From Salsipaludibacter sp963812245 (GTDB lineage Bacteria > Actinomycetota > Nitriliruptoria > Nitriliruptorales > Nitriliruptoraceae): 64,000 nucleotides of DNA. The translations under genes and the position numbers were made by a program. Each line of letters opens with the position of its first letter. The first letter of the stretch is position 1. The notes under the pieces are model-generated. The model saw only the letters and a list, made by a program, of their open reading frames with translations, made no database searches and was not told the origin of the DNA. This document shows, piece after piece, positions 1 through 10,195 of the stretch. Location: contig CAWEUK010000004.1 in NCBI GenBank assembly GCA_963812245.1, positions 62,001 to 126,000 on the forward strand, in the 5' to 3' direction.

Positions 1-954
1 CAAGGTCCTGCTCACGGTCGGCGAGATGCCCAACGTCTCGGTCGACCAGGCCATCGCCTACACCGATCCCGATCGCGACGAGGTCGACATGGTGTTCCAC
101 TTCGAACATGTCGGGCGTCGACCACGGCCCGGGCGGTCGCTACGACCCCGTCGCGGTGGACCTGGTGGACCTCAAGGCCATCATGAACAGGTGGCAGGAG
201 GGCCTGGCCGACGTGGGCTGGAACAGCCTGTACTGGAACAACCACGACCAGCCCCGGGCCGTGTCGCGGTTCGGTTCGGACGAGCCCGCGCACCGGGTTC
301 GGTCGGCCAAGTTGCTGGGCACCGTCCTGCACCTGCACCGGGGGACGCCGTACGTCTACCAGGGCGAGGAACTGGGGATGACCAACCATCCCTTCACCGC
401 CATCGAGCAGTACGACGACGTCGAGTCGCGCAACTTCTCCGCCTATGCGACCTCGCGCGGGCAGGATCCCGACGACGTGCTGGTGGCGCTTGCCAAGCAG
501 AGTCGTGACCACGCCCGCACCCCCATGCAGTGGGACGACGGCCCCAACGCAGGGTTCACGGCCGGCACGCCGTGGCTGCCCGTCAACCCCAACCATGTCG
601 AGATCAACGCCGCTGCCCAGGTCGACGACCCCGAATCGGTCTATGCCCACTACCGCGCGTTGATCGGGTTGCGCCACGACCTCCCCGTGGTCGCCGACGG
701 CGCCTTCGAGATGCTGGCGGGCGACCACCCGCGGCTGTACGCCTTCACCCGTCGACTGGACGACGACGAACTGCTGGTGCTGGCCAACTTCTCCGACGAT
801 CCATTGGAGGTGGACGTGGCCGACGTGCCCGACCTGGCCGACTGGGCAGATGGCGAGTTGGTGCTGGGCAATGCCGGGACGGATGGAGGCACCACGGCCA
901 GTCGACCCGCTGGCCCCCTGGGAGGCTCGCATCCACCACCGCCGCCGATCATGA
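1..954 (+). CDS. GH13 alpha-glucosidase (oligo-1,6-glucosidase type), 3' part, frameshifted
   Basis: Cytoplasmic GH13 hydrolase that would split alpha-glucosidic bonds in small sugars. The 5' end lies outside the window. Visible motifs are GEMP with the acid/base Glu (frame of position 26), NNHDQPR with the transition-state Asp, GEELGMTN, ARTPMQWDD and the C-terminal LAPWEAR ending. The frame breaks twice. One extra G in GGG 113-115 separates FEHV from GVDHGPGG, and one extra G in GGG 876-878 separates LVLGNAG from VDPLAPWEAR. Removing one base at each site gives one protein ending at TGA 952-954. That stop overlaps the next ATG (ATGA), a normal operon junction, so the gene was probably intact. 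Read naively, the middle frame fuses the enzyme to the kinase; I regard that fusion as false. The exact substrate is unknown. Confidence 0.85.
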
Positions 955-1928
955 GCGTGCGTGGTGCATCGCGACGCATCGTCGGCATCGAGGCAGGCGG
1001 CACCAAGATCGTGTGCGCCACGGGCAGCGGGCCGGACGACCTCTCGGTCCTGCATCGGTTTCCGACCACCACCCCGGACGAGACGATCGCGGGCATGGTC
1101 GACTTCGTGCGCACGGCGCAACAGGCAGGACCGGTCGACGCGGTCGGGCTGGCCACGTTCGGTCCCGTGGACCTCGATCCCACGTCTGGGTCCTACGGCC
1201 ACGTGACCACGACACCGAAGGCGGGCTGGCAGGGCACGGACGTCGTCGGCGACCTGGTGGCCGCGACCGGTGTGCCGGTGGCCTTCGACACCGACGTCAA
1301 CGGGGCGGCCATCGCCGAGCACCGCTGGGGCGCGGGAGCGGGCACGGACAACCTCGTGTACTTCACGGTGGGAACCGGGGTCGGTGGCGGCGTGATCGTG
1401 GCCGGCAGGCCAGTGCACGGCATGCTGCACCCGGAGGTCGGGCACCTGACGGTGCGTCGTCACCCGGACGACGACTTCGAGGGCAGCTGCCGATTCCACG
1501 GGGACTGCCTCGAGGGACTTGCCGCCGGGCCCTCGATCGAGGCCCGATTCGGGCGTCCCGGGGAGGAACTCGACGCCGCAGCCACCGACCGGGCCGTGGC
1601 GATCGTGTCGAGCTACCTCGCCCAGGCCGTGGCGGCCGTCGCCTACGTGGTGTCACCGCAACGCGTCGTGATGGGCGGGGGCGTGCTGGGACTGGCGGGC
1701 ATGATGACTGCCGTGCGTGGTGCCACGCAGGACCTGTTGGCCGGGCAACTGGTGAGTCCGCTGCTGGATCCGGGGCTCACGACGTGGCTGGTGCCACCGG
1801 GACTGGATGATCGCGCCGGTGTGCTCGGCGCGGTCGCGCTCGGACTCGATGCCGTCACGGCCGACCTCGATTCGATCGACGACGACCGCCCGGCCAGCGC
1901 CGGGGCGGCCAGGGGGGAGTCCCGATGA
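951..1928 (+). CDS. ROK-family fructokinase
   Basis: A 325-residue sugar kinase that probably phosphorylates fructose to fructose 6-phosphate with ATP. The N-terminus has the ROK phosphate-binding motif EAGGTK, then GTGVGGG in the middle. The zinc-site region HPEVGH followed by CRFHGDC resembles Bacillus-type ROK fructokinases rather than glucokinases. I chose ATG 951 because it overlaps the glucosidase stop and gives a standard ROK length; the longer open frame upstream belongs to the broken glucosidase. It overlaps manA by ATGA, so the genes are probably translated in a coupled way. Next to ManA and a glucosidase, its role is likely to channel sugar released from a disaccharide. Mannose or glucose as substrate cannot be excluded. 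Confidence 0.85.
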   Translation: MSVRGASRRIVGIEAGGTKIVCATGSGPDDLSVLHRFPTTTPDETIAGMVDFVRTAQQAGPVDAVGLATFGPVDLDPTSGSYGHVTTTPKAGWQGTDVVGDLVAATGVPVAFDTDVNGAAIAEHRWGAGAGTDNLVYFTVGTGVGGGVIVAGRPVHGMLHPEVGHLTVRRHPDDDFEGSCRFHGDCLEGLAAGPSIEARFGRPGEELDAAATDRAVAIVSSYLAQAVAAVAYVVSPQRVVMGGGVLGLAGMMTAVRGATQDLLAGQLVSPLLDPGLTTWLVPPGLDDRAGVLGAVALGLDAVTADLDSIDDDRPASAGAARGESR

Positions 1929-2959
1929 CGCGTGTCGACCTGCCCATGCTGCTCGACCCGGTGCTGGTGGCCAAGCCCTGGGGTGGTCGTCGCCTGGCCG
2001 AGTGGGGACGCGCCCTGCCCCCCGACGGCACCTGGGGCGAGAGTTGGGATGTCAGTGACCTCGATCCCGCCGCCACCACCCAGCCGGATCCGGTGTCGAG
2101 GGTCGTCGGTGGACCCCATCGCGATCGCCGCCTCCAGGACCTGATCCAGGCCGCACGCGACGACGTCCTGGGCGACAGCGCGGCTGTCGACGGCCGCTTC
2201 CCGCTGCTGGTCAAGACGTTGGATGCTCGCGAGCACCTGTCCGTCCAGGTCCACCCGTCCGACCGGTACGTCATCGAGGACCCGACCGTCAACCGCAAGA
2301 CCGAGTCCTGGGTCGTGATGGCCGCCGAACCAGGCGCCGGGATGTGGCTGGGCCTTGATCCGGGGGTGGCGCCGGACGACTTTCGGCGGGCCGCCGGGAC
2401 CCCTGCAATGATCGAACTGCTGCGCTGGGTGCCGGCCGAGCCAGGAGCGGTGCACCACTTGCCGGCCGGCCTGGTCCACGCACTGGGCGCCGGCGTGATG
2501 GTCGCCGAGGTCCAGACGCCCAGCGACACCACGTTCCGCCTCTACGACTGGACCCGCGAGTACGGGCGCGAGCCGCGTGACCTCCACCTGGCCGAGGGGT
2601 TGCACGCCATGGAGTTGGAGTGGGACTGCAATTTCGGCGTGGCGGAGTCGGTGCCGGAAGCCGACGAGGCGACGATCGTGGACACCGACCACTACCGCAT
2701 CGATCGGCACGAACTGGCTGGAGGTGGGCAGCACGACAGCACCGGCGGGCGGGCCCGGGTCCTGATGGTGCTCGACGGCGCCGTCGCAATCCGTGGTGCT
2801 GGCCACGATCCTGATGCCGTCGCCCGCCACCGAGACCTGCACCTGGACGCGGGCGGCGTGGTCGTGCTGCCGGCCGCCTGGTCCGGCAGCATCGTCGCCG
2901 GGGCCACCGGGGCGGGTGCGCAGGACGCGGCCACCATGCTCGAAGTCACGGCCGCCTGA
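1925..2959 (+). CDS. manA: mannose-6-phosphate isomerase, class I (ManA)
   Basis: Zinc enzyme that interconverts mannose 6-phosphate and fructose 6-phosphate in the cytoplasm. It has 344 residues, within the usual range for bacterial type I enzymes. Family signatures visible include AKPWGGRRL near the N-terminus, the metal-ligand motif QVHPSD followed by KTESWVV, and the HLPAGLVHALG segment that carries a further His ligand, with a cupin-like C-terminal domain. The start ATG 1925 overlaps the kinase stop by ATGA. In this operon it would link mannose-type sugars to the fructose 6-phosphate pool made by the upstream kinase. Confidence 0.9.
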   Translation: MTRVDLPMLLDPVLVAKPWGGRRLAEWGRALPPDGTWGESWDVSDLDPAATTQPDPVSRVVGGPHRDRRLQDLIQAARDDVLGDSAAVDGRFPLLVKTLDAREHLSVQVHPSDRYVIEDPTVNRKTESWVVMAAEPGAGMWLGLDPGVAPDDFRRAAGTPAMIELLRWVPAEPGAVHHLPAGLVHALGAGVMVAEVQTPSDTTFRLYDWTREYGREPRDLHLAEGLHAMELEWDCNFGVAESVPEADEATIVDTDHYRIDRHELAGGGQHDSTGGRARVLMVLDGAVAIRGAGHDPDAVARHRDLHLDAGGVVVLPAAWSGSIVAGATGAGAQDAATMLEVTAA

Positions 2960-3004
2960 CCCCGAGCCCGTCCCAGGCTCGACGTTCGACGAACGGATCA
3001 CACC

Positions 3005-3787
3005 ATGGCCACCCATGCACCACTGCGCGTCACGGTCTGGGGCGAGAATCGCCACGAACACGTCGACGAGTCGGTGGCCGCCATCTATCCCGACGGCATG
3101 CACACCACGATCGCCGACGGCATCGTCGAACGCCTGGGTGACGCCGCCGATGTCCGCACGGCAACGCTCGACCAACCCCACCACGGGCTTGCCGAGGAGG
3201 TGCTGGCCGCGACCGACGTGCTCACCTGGTGGGGCCACATGGCCCACGACGAGGTCGATGACGAAGTGGTCGAGCGCGTGCACCGGCACGTCCTGGCAGG
3301 CATGGGACTGGTCGTGTTGCACTCGGGCCACTTCTCGAAGATCTTCCGGCGGCTGATGGGCACGACCTGCGCGCTGCGATGGCGCGCGGGCGACGACCGG
3401 GAACTGGTGTGGACCGTCGATCCCACCCACCCGATCGCCCGGGACGTGCCCCACCCGATCATCCTCGACCGCCAGGAGATGTACGGCGAGCACTTCGACA
3501 TCCCGACGCCCGACGAGGTGGTGTTCATCAGCGGTTTCACCGGCGGGGAGGTGTTCCGCTCGGGCTGCACCTTCCGACGCGGCCACGGCAAGGTGTTCTA
3601 CTTCAGTCCCGGCGACCAGGAGTACCCCGTCTACCACCATCCGGCGATTCGACAGGTCATCGCGAACGGCGTCCAGTGGGCGCGACCGGCTCGCGACGAC
3701 CGGGCGATGCCGGTGCTCGGTCGTCGTGACACCGACGACTTCACCCCGATCGGGTCCGCCGCAGACGACGACGCGACCACGCCGTGA
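3005..3787 (+). CDS. ThuA family protein (trehalose utilisation)
   Basis: A 260-residue ThuA-like protein with a glutamine-amidotransferase-like fold. The VTVWGENRHEH start, the LTWWGHMAHDEV block and the GLVVLHSGHFSK block are typical of the family. ThuA works with ThuB in rhizobia in making or using 3-keto derivatives of trehalose and related disaccharides. The next gene is a ThuB-like oxidoreductase whose GTG overlaps this stop (GTGA), which supports that pairing. A 45-bp gap separates it from manA. The precise sugar cannot be read from the sequence. Confidence 0.85.
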   Translation: MATHAPLRVTVWGENRHEHVDESVAAIYPDGMHTTIADGIVERLGDAADVRTATLDQPHHGLAEEVLAATDVLTWWGHMAHDEVDDEVVERVHRHVLAGMGLVVLHSGHFSKIFRRLMGTTCALRWRAGDDRELVWTVDPTHPIARDVPHPIILDRQEMYGEHFDIPTPDEVVFISGFTGGEVFRSGCTFRRGHGKVFYFSPGDQEYPVYHHPAIRQVIANGVQWARPARDDRAMPVLGRRDTDDFTPIGSAADDDATTP

Positions 3788-4944
3788 GCCACGCCGCGGT
3801 TGCATCCTCACCACAGGAGCCACTCCGGGTCGTCCAGGTCGGCGCCGGCGCCATGGGACGGACCTGGCTCGCCGCGATCGAGGCGAGCGACGACGTGGAG
3901 TTGGTGGCACTTGCCGACCTGGACCAGGCGTTGGCCCGGGAGGCGGTGCGCGAGCTGGGGCGCGACGAGGTGGCGGTCGGCGCGGACGCGGTCGCGCTGG
4001 CAGCCGGCACGGGCGCCCGGGCGATCATCGACGTGACGAGTCCGCCCGCCCACCATCCCGTGACCGTCGCGGCCCTGGCCGCAGGCCTGCCGGTCCTGGG
4101 CGAGAAGCCCGCGGCGGCCACCCTGGCCCAGGCAGTGGCCCTCGCGGCGGCGTCGGAGGTCGCCGGCCGACTGTTCATGGTCAGCCAGTCACGGCGCTGG
4201 AACCCCCACGTGGAATCCCTGCGTGCGTGTGTGCAGCAGGTTGCTCCGGCAGGACTCCTGACCACCGAGTTCTTCAGGGCACCACGCTTCGGCGGCTTCC
4301 GCGAGGAGATGGCGCAGCCGCTGTTGGTCGACATGGCCATCCACCCCTTCGACACGGCCCGGTACGTGCTGGGCGCCGACCCGGTGCGGGCCTGGTGCCA
4401 CAGCCACAACCCGTCGTGGAGTTGGTACGACGGCGATGCGGCCGCCACGGCGGTCTTCGAGATGGCTGGTGGGGCGGTCTACACCTACACCGGGAGTTGG
4501 TGCAGCCCGGGGGACGAGACGTCCTGGAACGGCCGTTGGCGGGTGAGCGGTGCCGGTGGCAGTGCGCGGTGGGACGGCGACACCGCGCCGACCGTGGATC
4601 CGGTGTTGGCGACTGCCGCACCCGCGGCGGGGCCGGGTCGACGGTCGACGGCCGGATCCCGGGATGCCGCGTCGGAGGGCATCGAGGCCGCGCTGGCGGC
4701 CTTCGTCGAGGCGTTGCGAACCGGGACCACACCCAGCGGGGCCATCCGGGAGAACCTGATGAGCCTGGCCATGGTGGAGGCCGCCGTCGAGTCGGCGGCC
4801 ACGGCCACCCATGTCGTCATCGACGACCTGCTGGAGCGAGCCCGTGACCGGGCGATGGGCGACGAGGTCGACGGCGACGTGCGGGCCGCCATGGCTGCGT
4901 GGGCCTCGGTTGCGGACATGGTCCTGCCACCCGCCGGCACGTGA
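3784..4944 (+). CDS. Gfo/Idh/MocA family oxidoreductase, ThuB-like
   Basis: An NAD(P)-dependent sugar dehydrogenase of 386 residues. The N-terminal Rossmann motif is VQVGAGAMGRTW, and the EKPAA block marks the family active site (Glu-Lys-Pro). The HPFDTARYVLG segment supplies the conserved His/Asp region of the C-terminal substrate domain. The GTG start 3784 overlaps the ThuA stop; the N-terminal residues before the Rossmann strand are poorly conserved, so a slightly later start is possible. Pairing with ThuA suggests oxidation of a disaccharide at C-3. It is the last gene of the sugar operon and converges on the WXG100 gene. Confidence 0.85.
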   Translation: MSHAAVASSPQEPLRVVQVGAGAMGRTWLAAIEASDDVELVALADLDQALAREAVRELGRDEVAVGADAVALAAGTGARAIIDVTSPPAHHPVTVAALAAGLPVLGEKPAAATLAQAVALAAASEVAGRLFMVSQSRRWNPHVESLRACVQQVAPAGLLTTEFFRAPRFGGFREEMAQPLLVDMAIHPFDTARYVLGADPVRAWCHSHNPSWSWYDGDAAATAVFEMAGGAVYTYTGSWCSPGDETSWNGRWRVSGAGGSARWDGDTAPTVDPVLATAAPAAGPGRRSTAGSRDAASEGIEAALAAFVEALRTGTTPSGAIRENLMSLAMVEAAVESAATATHVVIDDLLERARDRAMGDEVDGDVRAAMAAWASVADMVLPPAGT

Positions 4945-4974
4945 GTTCGGCTTGCTTGCCATCCGGGGTGCAAC

Positions 4975-4994
4975 GACCACCGCTGGCAGTGGTC
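4975..4994. terminator. hairpin between converging genes
   Basis: Inverted repeat GACCAC/GTGGTC with an 8-base loop lies between the sugar operon and the convergent WXG100 gene and touches the latter's stop codon. There is no T-run, so termination is only a suggestion. Confidence 0.35.
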
Positions 4995-5490
4995 AGCTGC
5001 CGGCGGCGCGACGGTCGAGGTCCTCGAGCTCGTCGGACATGGCGCGGACGTGGTCGGCCTCGGCCACCCAGGTGTCGTTCATGGCCTCGATCGTGGCGCG
5101 GACCTCGCCGGTGATGCCGGCGTAGAAGTCCGCGATGACGTTCTCGAGGAGCTTGCGGAACTCCTCCGATGCCGTCTCCATCTGGCCGCGGAAGCTCGCG
5201 ACCTGTCCGTCGACGGCGGCGATGCGCTCCTGCTTGGCATCGGCAGCCAGGCCGACCCACTCGGTGGAGTCGACGTTGGACTTGAGCCGGGTGCTGGCGT
5301 CGCTCACCATCTCGGCGAAGGTGTCCATGTGACCCTTGGCCTCGCCGGCCATCGTGTTGACGTCGTCCTGGAAGTCAGCCGTGTACTTCTCGACCTCGCC
5401 CTGCAACTCCAGGGACTCGGCGGCGGTGTCCGTGCTCTGGCGCTGCTGGTCGTGCAGGCTGGCGATGTTGGCGCCGATGTTGGCACTCAT
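4993..5490 (-). CDS. WXG100/ESAT-6-like protein
   Basis: A 165-residue, almost wholly helical protein without signal peptide. It has a WVG turn motif (in STEWVGLA, about residues 75-82), the position expected for the WXG loop between two helices, but it is longer than the usual 100 residues and continues with more helices and a second Trp (NDTWVAEA, about residue 138). Proteins of this fold are exported as helical hairpins by type VII secretion. The neighbouring FtsK/SpoIIIE ATPase is the expected motor. The start has a good ribosome site (AAGGA, 6 bases upstream). Its own promoter lies at 5619-5647. Confidence 0.75.
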   Translation of the reverse strand: MSANIGANIASLHDQQRQSTDTAAESLELQGEVEKYTADFQDDVNTMAGEAKGHMDTFAEMVSDASTRLKSNVDSTEWVGLAADAKQERIAAVDGQVASFRGQMETASEEFRKLLENVIADFYAGITGEVRATIEAMNDTWVAEADHVRAMSDELEDLDRRAAGS

Positions 5491-5618
5491 GCTGGATCCT
5501 TTGCGATGCGATGGGGTCAGTGTCAGGGGCGGGTGTCGGGGTGCGAGCGGCAGGGTGCGCCGGGGGGCGGGCGGGTCGCTGGCATGACGCCTCGCGAGGG
5601 TCGCTGTCCGTGGGGCAA

Positions 5619-5647
5619 ACGGTAGCAGCCCTCGATCGCTTGTGCAA
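5619..5647 (-). promoter_or_regulatory. promoter for the WXG100-like gene
   Basis: On the minus strand TTGCAC (5642-5647), a 17-base spacer and TACCGT (5619-5624) form a clear housekeeping-type promoter. It leaves a leader of about 120 bases before the WXG100 start. Just upstream is an unusually AT-rich inverted repeat, TGCAT (5656-5660) / ATGCA (5669-5673), a possible operator. Confidence 0.6.
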
Positions 5648-5747
5648 CATGTCGATGCATTTCATTCCATGCAGTGTGTGGACAACCGGCTGGCGGACGG
5701 CGGGAGCGTGCCAGGGGCCCGTCGCGATCCGACCCAACCGTCCGGCG

Positions 5748-8700
5748 TCAGTCGCGGGGCGTGGCCAGCCCTCCCGGTGGCGGCGATGTCGGCGGCAGGG
5801 CCATCTGCGCCAATTCCCCGTCGCCGCCCGACACGACCCAGCCACGACCCGTCACCAGCGGTGTCGTGATCCGCCGCGGCAGTTTCACCGACAGCAGGTC
5901 GCCGTCCCCGGGCAGGTCGGGCTGCAGCAGGACGCCGGTGCGGCTGGTCCGCACGGTCCGGATCCAGCTGCCGAAGGTGCCGCGCATGGCGCTCGTGCGA
6001 CCGGCCGCGATGACGTGGAGTTCCGGGCGCGCATCCAGCAGGTCCGCGATGGCCGGCGCCTCGGCCACCTGGCCGGCGTCGTCGACCAGGATGAACCAGT
6101 GTCCGCCGGCCGACGTCGCCAGTTCGAGGTAGGACTCGAGTTGTTCGACCGTGCCGTTGCCGTCCAGTGACTGCCAGCCGGCCAGCGGCGATCGCGCCGG
6201 ATCACACACGGCCAACTGCACGGCGTCGGGCAACAACAGCCGCAGCTGGGAGGAGATCACCTGCAGCAGGCTGGACTTGCCACTGCGGGGTGGCCCTGCG
6301 ATCGCGACATGGTCGCCCGGGTGCACCTCCAGCAGGGCACTGCCCAGGTCGGCGGCCGTGATGCCCACCGGGATGCGCAGCGGCCCGCCCGCCGAGCGGC
6401 TGGCCCGGACACGGTCCATCGCCACCGAGGTCGGCAGCGTCTCGACCGAGTCGGGCACGTGCGTGGTCGGGGGCTCGAAGCGATCCGCGATCGACGCCGG
6501 GTCCGGTGGCAGCCCGATCTGCACCACGTGCTCGTCGACCTGGTCCCAGGCGCGGCCGGGTGACAGGTCGGGCATGCCGCGGGGCCTCACGAGTCCGGTG
6601 CCGCTGTCGGCCACGCGGAACAGCAGTGTCCGCGCCACCGCACTGGACATGCGGCTGGGGATGTCGCGAGGTTGTTCGCCCGTGACCGCCATCACGATGC
6701 CGACGGCCGGTCCCTCCTTGAACACCCGGTTGAACCCGTCGGCGATCGAACGTGACTCGAGCGTGTCGTGTTCGGCCAGGAAGCCGGCGATCTTGTCGAT
6801 GAGGACGACCAGTCGGGGCAGCCGTGCGCGCTCTTGTGCCGACAGGCTCCGACGTGCCGACACCTCGTCGGCCAGCATGGTCACCAGCCGTGCCTGGCGC
6901 TCGGTGGTGGCCGAGTCCACGATCGCACCGGTGTGGGGCAGGACCGACAGCGAGGCCAGGCCACCGCCACCGAAGTCGATCCCGTGCAGGTGGACCTGCT
7001 CGGGCGAGTGCGACATCGCGATCGAGGTGGCCACGGCGACCAGGGCGGTGGTGGTGCCCTGCCCGACCATGCCGAACAGGGCCAGGTGGCCGTCTCGGAA
7101 GTCCCAGCCGGTCGGGACCTGGGCCTGCGCCTCGGGGACGTCCTCCAGGCCGATCACCACGGGCACGTCGTCGGCACGCGGGTCGTCGAGCAGCGTCGTC
7201 AAGTCGATGCGCTCGGGTGGCATCGGCAGCCATGGGCGGCGTGGCGGGGTCGCGCCCGACGCCTCGAAGGCGGCCTGGCAGGCTCCGACCAGGCGGTCAA
7301 GGTCGGTGGCTCCGGTCAGCGCCGGTTGCGGCAGTGGCGAAGTCGGCGTGAAGCGGAACGGCACCACCCGAAGTGGCTCGCTCTGCGACGGGGCGCCAGC
7401 GGTCGACAGGGCCGACTGCACCAGTACGAGATCACCGTGGCCGCGTCGGATCCAGGCCCGACCGGGTCGGTCGCGTGGCAGGTCGGCGGCGTCAGGGACG
7501 TCGATGATGTCGGTCGAGTCACCGGGATCCTGGACGCGCAGGGCGATGCGCAGGTTGGTGTTGGCACGCACGTTGGCGTCCACCGCGCCGCGCGGGCGCT
7601 GGGTGGCCAGGATCAGGTGCACGCCCAGGCTGCGGCCGCGTTGGGCGATCCCGACCAGTGCCCCCAGGAAGTCGGGCAACTCGGTCGCCATGGTCGCGAA
7701 CTCGTCGATGACCACGACCAGGCGCGGCATCGGCCCGCCCGGTGAACCCGCCGCGAGATAGGCCGGCAGGTCCTGCGCGCCGGCGTCGCGCAGGACGACC
7801 TCCCGGTGGTGGAGTTCTGCCTCCAACGACACCAGTGCTCGTTGGCCGAGGTGCTCGTCGAGGTCGGTGACCATCCCGACGGTGTGGGGGAGTTGGGCGC
7901 AGGTGTCGAACGCCGACCCGCCCTTGTAGTCGACCAGGACGAAGACGAGGTGGTCGGGGTCCACGCGTGCGGCCATGCTGGCGATCATCGAGCGCAGCAA
8001 CTCGGACTTGCCCGAACCGGTGGTGCCACCGACCAGCCCGTGGGGTCCGTCGCTGCGCAACTGGAGCGTGACCGGGCCGTTGCCGTCGGCGCCGATCGTG
8101 GCGGGGGCACCGGGGTCGATGTCGGTGTCGGCCCACTGGCTGGCCACCCGGGCGGCGTCGACGTCGTCCATGCCCAGCAGTGGGAGCAGGCGGACCAGGT
8201 CGGGGACCTGGCCGCCGGCGGCTGCCAGTTCGGGGTCGTCCCACCGGGCCATCGCACGCGCGGCCCGGGTGGCGTCCGCGACCGTGGCACCGGCCGTGAG
8301 CACCTGGTCGAGTCGACCGCCGGTGTCGGGCCAGTGGACGCTGGCGACCACGCCGTCGGGGCCCACGACCACGACCACGCTGCACGACGCGGGCAACTGG
8401 TCGACCGTTGCCGCGACCACGATCCCCGCCACGGGGCCGGCTTCCCCGGCCAGCAGGCGGCGTGCCGGCGCGGCCCGTCCGGCCAGCAGTGCGAGGTCGT
8501 CGATCACCAGGAACGGCACGGTGTCCACGACCCGGGCCGTGCCGGGTCGCACGCTGTCGGCCACCTGGGTGCGACTGTCGATCAGCGAGGTCGCGAGTTG
8601 CTGGCTGGTCTGCTCCCGATCGCTGACCAGGCGGGTGCGCCCGTCGGGCAACCGGACGTGTGGCAACCACTTCGCCCAGTCCCACCCCGGAGCCTGGCGC

Positions 8701-10131
8701 TCGGTGGTGAAGACCCCCACCTGGAGGTCGGCGGGACCATGGAAGGTGGTCGCCTGCAGCAACAGGGCACGGGCCAGGGCACGCGGGCCGTCGCCGTCCC
8801 CGACGATGCCCACGACCCCGGGTCGTGTCGACGACGTGCCACCGAAGCCCGCCACGCCCCCACTGGCGCCAGTGCCGCCGCCGATGCCGACGCCACGGCC
8901 ACCGGTGCCCGGTCCGGTTGGTCCGCCTGCCAGGTCGATGGCCACCGGCGCCTGTGGCAACGTGGCGCGGCGGTCCAGCGCCGCGCGCACGTCGTCGGGC
9001 AGGCCCGCCTCGCCGTGGTCGCCCTCGTGTTCGGACTCGTCGGCCGACCGCGAACGTGTCGTGTCCACCAGCGGAGGGCGCCAGGCCTGGTCCGCGGATC
9101 CCACGCGCAGGCGCAGTGCATCCGGGTGGGCCAGGCGCCGCTCCCACAGTCGGGTGCTGGGCGCCAGCGACCGACGCACGACCTCGGTCAGCGGCGGGGA
9201 CCCGGTGTTCGGGGCGGCGACGGGCATCGAGCCAGGCGGCATCGAGTTGGGTGGTGAACCGCTCCAGGGACTGCCCGAACGACGAGTCGTGGCTGCGTGC
9301 CTCCTTGCGTGCCCGCCGCTTGTCGGACAACCACGTGATGAAGAAGACGATGGGGCTGATGATGGCGAACCCGGCATACAGGATGTTGCCACTGCGCAGC
9401 ACCATGAACCCGCCCATCAGGATCGGGCTGACGAGCGCGGCGATCCGGAACCCTCGCGCGGCCGTGGTCGGTTCCGGCCGGCGGGGGATCGTCAACGGGG
9501 CCGGGTCCGGGGCGGGGGCAGGACGAGGCGGTCGGTTGAACGGGATGGTGGCTGCGGCGCCGTCGGGGACCAGCGTGCCGGTCGGCAGGTCGAGTTCGTC
9601 GGGTCCGGTGACCAGCACCACCACCGCCCCCATGCGCACGGTTGCGTCCACCTCCAACCCGACGGGTTCGTGGATCGATTCACCGTCGACCCATGTGCCG
9701 TTGCGTGAGCCCGCATCCTCCACCTCGATGGCCCCGTCGCCCGTCATCGAGATGACGGCATGGCGGCCCGACACGGTCGGCGACGCCAGCACCAGGTCGC
9801 AGTCGGGTTCGCGGCCCACGACCACGCTGCGGTTGGGCGCCAGGCCGATCCGTTGGCCGGTTCCGGTGCCTGCCACGACGGTGAGCCATGCCGGAGTCGT
9901 CCCGGGTTGCCAGTCGGGTCCGTGTGGATCCGCGGCAGTGATGACGGCACCGTCGTGCAGCCCGGCGTCGGCCAGCGGGGTCGCGGCCGGCACGAAGCGG
10001 CCGTCGACGTCGATGCCCGCCGCGGTGCCCAGGGCCACGGCCATGCACAGGTCGGTGACGGTGGCGCTGGGCTGGTCGACCTCGACCACCACATCGCGGT
10101 GCTGGCCGTTGGCGGTCACGACGAGGCGCAC
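5748..10131 (-). CDS. FHA-containing EccC/EssC-type type VII secretion ATPase, frameshifted
   Basis: Membrane-bound motor of a type VII-like secretion system, about 1460 residues. Domain order: ubiquitin-like N-terminus; FHA domain (VGREPDCDL, SGRHAVI, SRNGTWVDG); two close transmembrane helices (around GFAIISPIVFFITW); then three FtsK/SpoIIIE ATPase modules. Module 1 has an intact Walker A (GGTTGSGKSE) and Walker B (LVVVIDEFA). Module 2 is degenerate: GMVGQGTTTA lacks the Lys and the B motif reads VLIDK. Module 3 has an intact GPPRSGKSS. FHA plus ATPases in one chain is the EssC/actinobacterial type. The frame breaks at GGGG 9196-9199; removing one base joins RRPEHRVP to PLTEVVRR and LWERR. 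GTG 10131 is my best start; others nearby are possible. It follows tadC closely. Confidence 0.85.
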
Positions 10132-10195
10132 GGTGGTCCCGGGGAGGTTGGGTGGCAGGTGGCGACGCTGGCGGTCGGGGTGGCAGGCGGTGACG

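Noticed and set aside
108..1928. Glucosidase-kinase fusion protein
   Set aside because: The fusion comes from the second frameshift at 876-878. In the repaired frame the glucosidase stops at 952-954 and overlaps a normal kinase start.
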